Of a stretch of DNA of 64,000 nucleotides, positions 61,621-64,000 are shown piece by piece (within the stretch, counting starts at the first letter, position 1; each line of letters opens with the position of its first letter). This stretch comes from Paenibacillus sp. (GTDB taxonomy: Bacteria > Bacillota > Bacilli > Paenibacillales > YIM-B00363). The stretch spans positions 62,001 to 126,000 of the forward strand of contig NZ_DASQNA010000037.1 of the NCBI RefSeq assembly GCF_035645195.1, given 5' to 3'. A program made the translations under genes and the position numbers. The notes below the pieces were generated by a model that saw only the letters and a program-made list of their open reading frames with translations, made no database searches and had not been told where the DNA came from.

Positions 61621-62823
61621 CTAGCCCTCCGCCGCCGACGTCGAGAGGACGATCGCCTCCGGCCCGGATTCCTCAGGGCCCACCGCAAGGAAGATCCTCT
61701 CCGACCCGGCTTCCTCCGGGGCCCCCGCGAGAAAAGCCATTTCCGAGGGAGCTCGCTGCTCCGGGACGGCCTCCTCCCGGCCGCGGCGCAGCAGCGCCGC
61801 GGCGTAACGGACCGGATTCGCGAACGTAGCCTTCCATACGTCGCGCTCGCCGGCGTTGCGGAACGTGATGCGCAAATCCCGGAAGTTCGCCTCGATAAAC
61901 CACGGATGCCCGCTCTCGTCGAGCGCGATGTCGAGACCCAAATCCGCGATGGGAGGCAGACTCCGCTCGAGCGCCGCGGCGATCCGCACCCCGAGATCGG
62001 CGATGTTCGCCCGCATCTCGTCCTCGTTCCAGCCCCACTCCCCGAACAGTTTGGACACTTTGATCGACTTGCCGCCGCAGTGCAGATTGGTGACGATCGA
62101 ACGCGCGCGCGCCACTTTGCCGACCATGCCGGTGCACTGCCACGCCCCGTCCTCGCCGCGCTGCACGGAGACGCGAAAATCGACGGGGCTGCCGCGGTAC
62201 CGCATGAGCGCGATGCCCTGCTGCGCCAAGTAGGCGAGCCGGCGGGCGCGCACCAGCTTCACGATTTGGCGGACGCCGAGCCGCCGCCGCTTCGTCCGCC
62301 CGAGCGCGTTAATGTCGGCGAACGTCTCGTCGTCGACGCGGCTGACGCGGATGATGCCGAATCCGACGGACGCGTGCGCGGGCTTGAGGTACAGCGTGCC
62401 GTGCTCGCGCAGCAGCGCTTTAACCTTGCGGCGGCCGACCGACGCCGTCTCGGGCAGGTGCGGCAGCAGCGTTTCGTCCTTCGCCAGCATCCGATGGACC
62501 TCCAGCTTCGAGACGACGTTGCGTTCGTTGCACACGCGCTTGCCGAGCCGCGTCAGCCGCCGGATCGAACGGCGCGCGGACGCGCGCGTCGTCCGGGTCC
62601 GGTTCAAGATGACGTCGGGAATCGGCCGCCGCTTCCATACCGGATCGACGCCGTTCCACCCCGTCGCCGTGCCGCGTTTCCAATCGATATCCTCGAGCGC
62701 GAAGAAAAACATGTTCTCCCCCGCCTTCCGCGCCGCTTCGACATAGAAGGAAGGCCTTTCGAACGAGCGGCCTCCCCGCATGAGCCGAACGATCAGCTCG
62801 CGGGGATACAGCATGCCGATCAT
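61621..62823 (-). CDS. YheC/YheD-family ATP-grasp protein
   Basis: 400 residues. ATP-grasp ligase fold with central KVKALLREHGTLYLKPAHAS (ATP-binding Lys), FRVSVQRGEDGAWQCTGMVG, and the metal-binding end DLGLDIALDESGHPWFIEAN. The C-terminal 50 residues are variable and acidic. The ATG at 62823 overlaps the epimerase stop as ATGA; upstream Arg-rich codons are ignored. YheC/YheD of B. subtilis are spore-coat-associated; the reaction is not known. Here it is tied to UDP-sugar genes, so it may ligate an amino acid or similar group to a sugar-containing polymer (inference). Confidence 0.88.
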   Translation of the reverse strand: MIGMLYPRELIVRLMRGGRSFERPSFYVEAARKAGENMFFFALEDIDWKRGTATGWNGVDPVWKRRPIPDVILNRTRTTRASARRSIRRLTRLGKRVCNERNVVSKLEVHRMLAKDETLLPHLPETASVGRRKVKALLREHGTLYLKPAHASVGFGIIRVSRVDDETFADINALGRTKRRRLGVRQIVKLVRARRLAYLAQQGIALMRYRGSPVDFRVSVQRGEDGAWQCTGMVGKVARARSIVTNLHCGGKSIKVSKLFGEWGWNEDEMRANIADLGVRIAAALERSLPPIADLGLDIALDESGHPWFIEANFRDLRITFRNAGERDVWKATFANPVRYAAALLRRGREEAVPEQRAPSEMAFLAGAPEEAGSERIFLAVGPEESGPEAIVLSTSAAEG

Positions 62824-63812
62824 GGCTTCACCTCCGAACCGCCGACGGAGCCTGCGGAACCTCCGCCGCCTCCGTACAAGCGCACGATGTACTCCCACTG
62901 CCGCGCCATCCCTTCCGCGAGCGGCACCGACGGCTTGTAGCCGAGCTCCGCCTGCGCCAAGGCGACGTCCGCCCGCGTCACGTACGGGTCGCCCGGCTGC
63001 GCGGGCAGCCGCTCGATCGCGAGCGGTTTGCCGGCCAGCCGTTCGATTGCCGCCAGCACCTCGTTCACCGACGCGGTCTCGACGCCGCCGACGTTAAAGA
63101 CGGTGCCGTGCTTCGGATAGCCCATCGCCGCGACGTTCGCGGCCACGAGATCGGCGACGTACGTGAAGTCGCGCGTTTGGTTCCCGTCGCCGTACACCGG
63201 GATCGGCTCGCCGAGCAGCGCCGCCTTCATGAAGCGGTGGAACCCCATATCGGGGCGCTGCCGCGGCCCGTACACGGTGAAATACCGCAGCGCGGTGTAC
63301 GGCACGCCGAACTGGCTATAATACACGTGGCACAGCTGCTCGCCGGCCAGCTTCGTAAGCCCGTAAGGCGAAATCGGCCGCGTCGGAGACGACTCCGACA
63401 TGACCGCCCCGACGCCGCCCCCGTACACCGAAGACGAAGAAGCATAGACGAGCTTCTTCAGAGAAGACGACCGCTTGCACGCCTCGAGCAGCTTCTGCGT
63501 CAGCAGCACGTTGGCGTCCAAATAGTCGGCGAACGACGCCCCCCAGCTGCCCCGAACGCCGGCGATGCCGGCAAGGTGGAAGACGGCGTCTGCGTCCGCG
63601 ATCAGCGCGTCGAGATCGATCGCCAGCAGATCGGCCGCCGTCCATCGAAACCGCGGATGCGCAAGCGCTTCGCGCAAATTGTCTTCCTTGATCAAGCGAT
63701 CCGAGCGATGCCCGATATGATCGACGCCCACGACGTCGTGCCCGCTCTGCAGCAGCGCTTCGGCGAGATGGGAGCCGATGAAGCCGGCCGCCCCCGTGAT
63801 GACGATCTTCAT
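62820..63812 (-). CDS. NAD-dependent nucleotide-sugar epimerase
   Basis: 330-residue extended SDR. NAD motif VITGAAGFIGSHLAEALL, catalytic Ser/Tyr/Lys in YASSSSVYGGG and SPYGLTKLAGEQ, substrate loop LRYFTVYGPRQRPDMGFHRF. The closest functional type by eye is UDP-glucose/UDP-glucuronate 4-epimerase. The ATG at 63812 has AGGAGG eight bases upstream and overlaps the ugd stop. With Ugd it could convert UDP-glucose to UDP-glucuronate and then UDP-galacturonate. Confidence 0.92.
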   Translation of the reverse strand: MKIVITGAAGFIGSHLAEALLQSGHDVVGVDHIGHRSDRLIKEDNLREALAHPRFRWTAADLLAIDLDALIADADAVFHLAGIAGVRGSWGASFADYLDANVLLTQKLLEACKRSSSLKKLVYASSSSVYGGGVGAVMSESSPTRPISPYGLTKLAGEQLCHVYYSQFGVPYTALRYFTVYGPRQRPDMGFHRFMKAALLGEPIPVYGDGNQTRDFTYVADLVAANVAAMGYPKHGTVFNVGGVETASVNEVLAAIERLAGKPLAIERLPAQPGDPYVTRADVALAQAELGYKPSVPLAEGMARQWEYIVRLYGGGGGSAGSVGGSEVKP

Positions 63813-64000
63813 CGCCCGTTCCTCCTTGCCACGCCGGCGTACCGAAAGCCGAGGGACGTCAACGCTTCGGCGTCCAAGAAATTGCGGCCGTCGAACACGG
63901 CCGGCTCCGCCGCCCGCGCGGCCCAGTCGCTCCACGGCAAATCGCGGAACTGCCGCCACGGCGTCGCGAGCACGATCATGTGCACGCCGTCGGCCGCCGC
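63809..64000 (-). CDS. UDP-glucose 6-dehydrogenase, C-terminal end only
   Basis: The window cuts this minus-strand gene; only the last 63 residues are present. The translation reads from ADGVHMIVLATPWRQF through VFDGRNFLDAEALTSLGFRY to a short basic tail, which matches the UDP-binding C-terminal domain of UDP-glucose/GDP-mannose dehydrogenases (DGRN...GFRYAGV). The TGA overlaps the epimerase ATG. UDP-glucose 6-dehydrogenase is the most likely member; GDP-mannose dehydrogenase cannot be excluded from this piece. Confidence 0.82.
   Translation of the reverse strand, partial: AAADGVHMIVLATPWRQFRDLPWSDWAARAAEPAVFDGRNFLDAEALTSLGFRYAGVARRNGR

Overview
The window looks like a chromosomal segment of an endospore-forming, GC-rich Firmicute, most likely Paenibacillaceae (Paenibacillus or a close relative). 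Grounds: the B. subtilis-type hemAXCDB order, sporulation genes (gerE, gerM, a YhcN/YlaJ lipoprotein, lonB), YesM/YesN-type two-component pairs beside sugar ABC genes, and AGGAGG-type ribosome sites before nearly every gene. Species was not determined. No phage, insertion sequence, CRISPR array or rRNA was seen; there is one tRNA. Layout: (1) 1-4135, a sensor kinase cut by the window edge, its AraC-type response regulator and a sugar-binding lipoprotein. (2) 4197-16226, heme and siroheme synthesis: hemA-hemX-sirC-like-hemC-cobA/hemD-hemB-hemE-hemH-hemY run as one tightly coupled minus-strand operon from a promoter near 16220. hemL lies beyond it, divergent from a Crp/Fnr-type regulator. (3) 16310-17504, a small membrane protein and speD with a foldable leader. 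(4) 17644-36443, an apparent mannose-rich glycan utilisation locus. An ABC importer without its own ATPase is followed by an aldolase; then, from a second promoter with a palindromic operator, come a racemase-family protein, a tandem metallo-beta-lactamase protein, two GH38 alpha-mannosidases, a DeoR regulator, a SIS protein, a ROK kinase and a GH36-like protein, and after a hairpin nagA. (5) 36579-48026, housekeeping and proteostasis genes: a hypothetical gene, engB, lon, lonB, ispG, clpX, clpP, tig and a helical protein. (6) 48074-54729, tRNA-Arg(UCU), a glutamine-rich protein, a small EamA protein, a membrane-anchored trypsin-like protease, asnB with a leader, rdgB and rph. (7) 54925-64000, a sporulation-flavoured segment: gerM, pgpA, an MBL hydrolase, a methyltransferase, gerE with a sigma-K-like promoter, and an expanded YhcN/YlaJ lipoprotein with a sigma-G-like promoter. 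It ends in a compact operon of ugd, an NDP-sugar epimerase, a YheC/YheD ATP-grasp protein and three small unknown proteins. Working together: the heme operon would carry glutamyl-tRNA to coproheme-pathway intermediates and branch to siroheme. The glycan locus would import oligosaccharide, trim mannose (and possibly galactose) residues in the cytoplasm and feed phosphosugars to an aldolase. The terminal operon may build or attach a uronic-acid-containing spore or cell-surface polymer. The best candidates for undescribed biology are the terminal operon, the expanded YhcN/YlaJ protein, the tandem-MBL protein inside the mannosidase locus, the Gln-rich Arg-free protein, and the structured speD leader. 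All assignments come from reading motifs and context by eye; no database search was possible.
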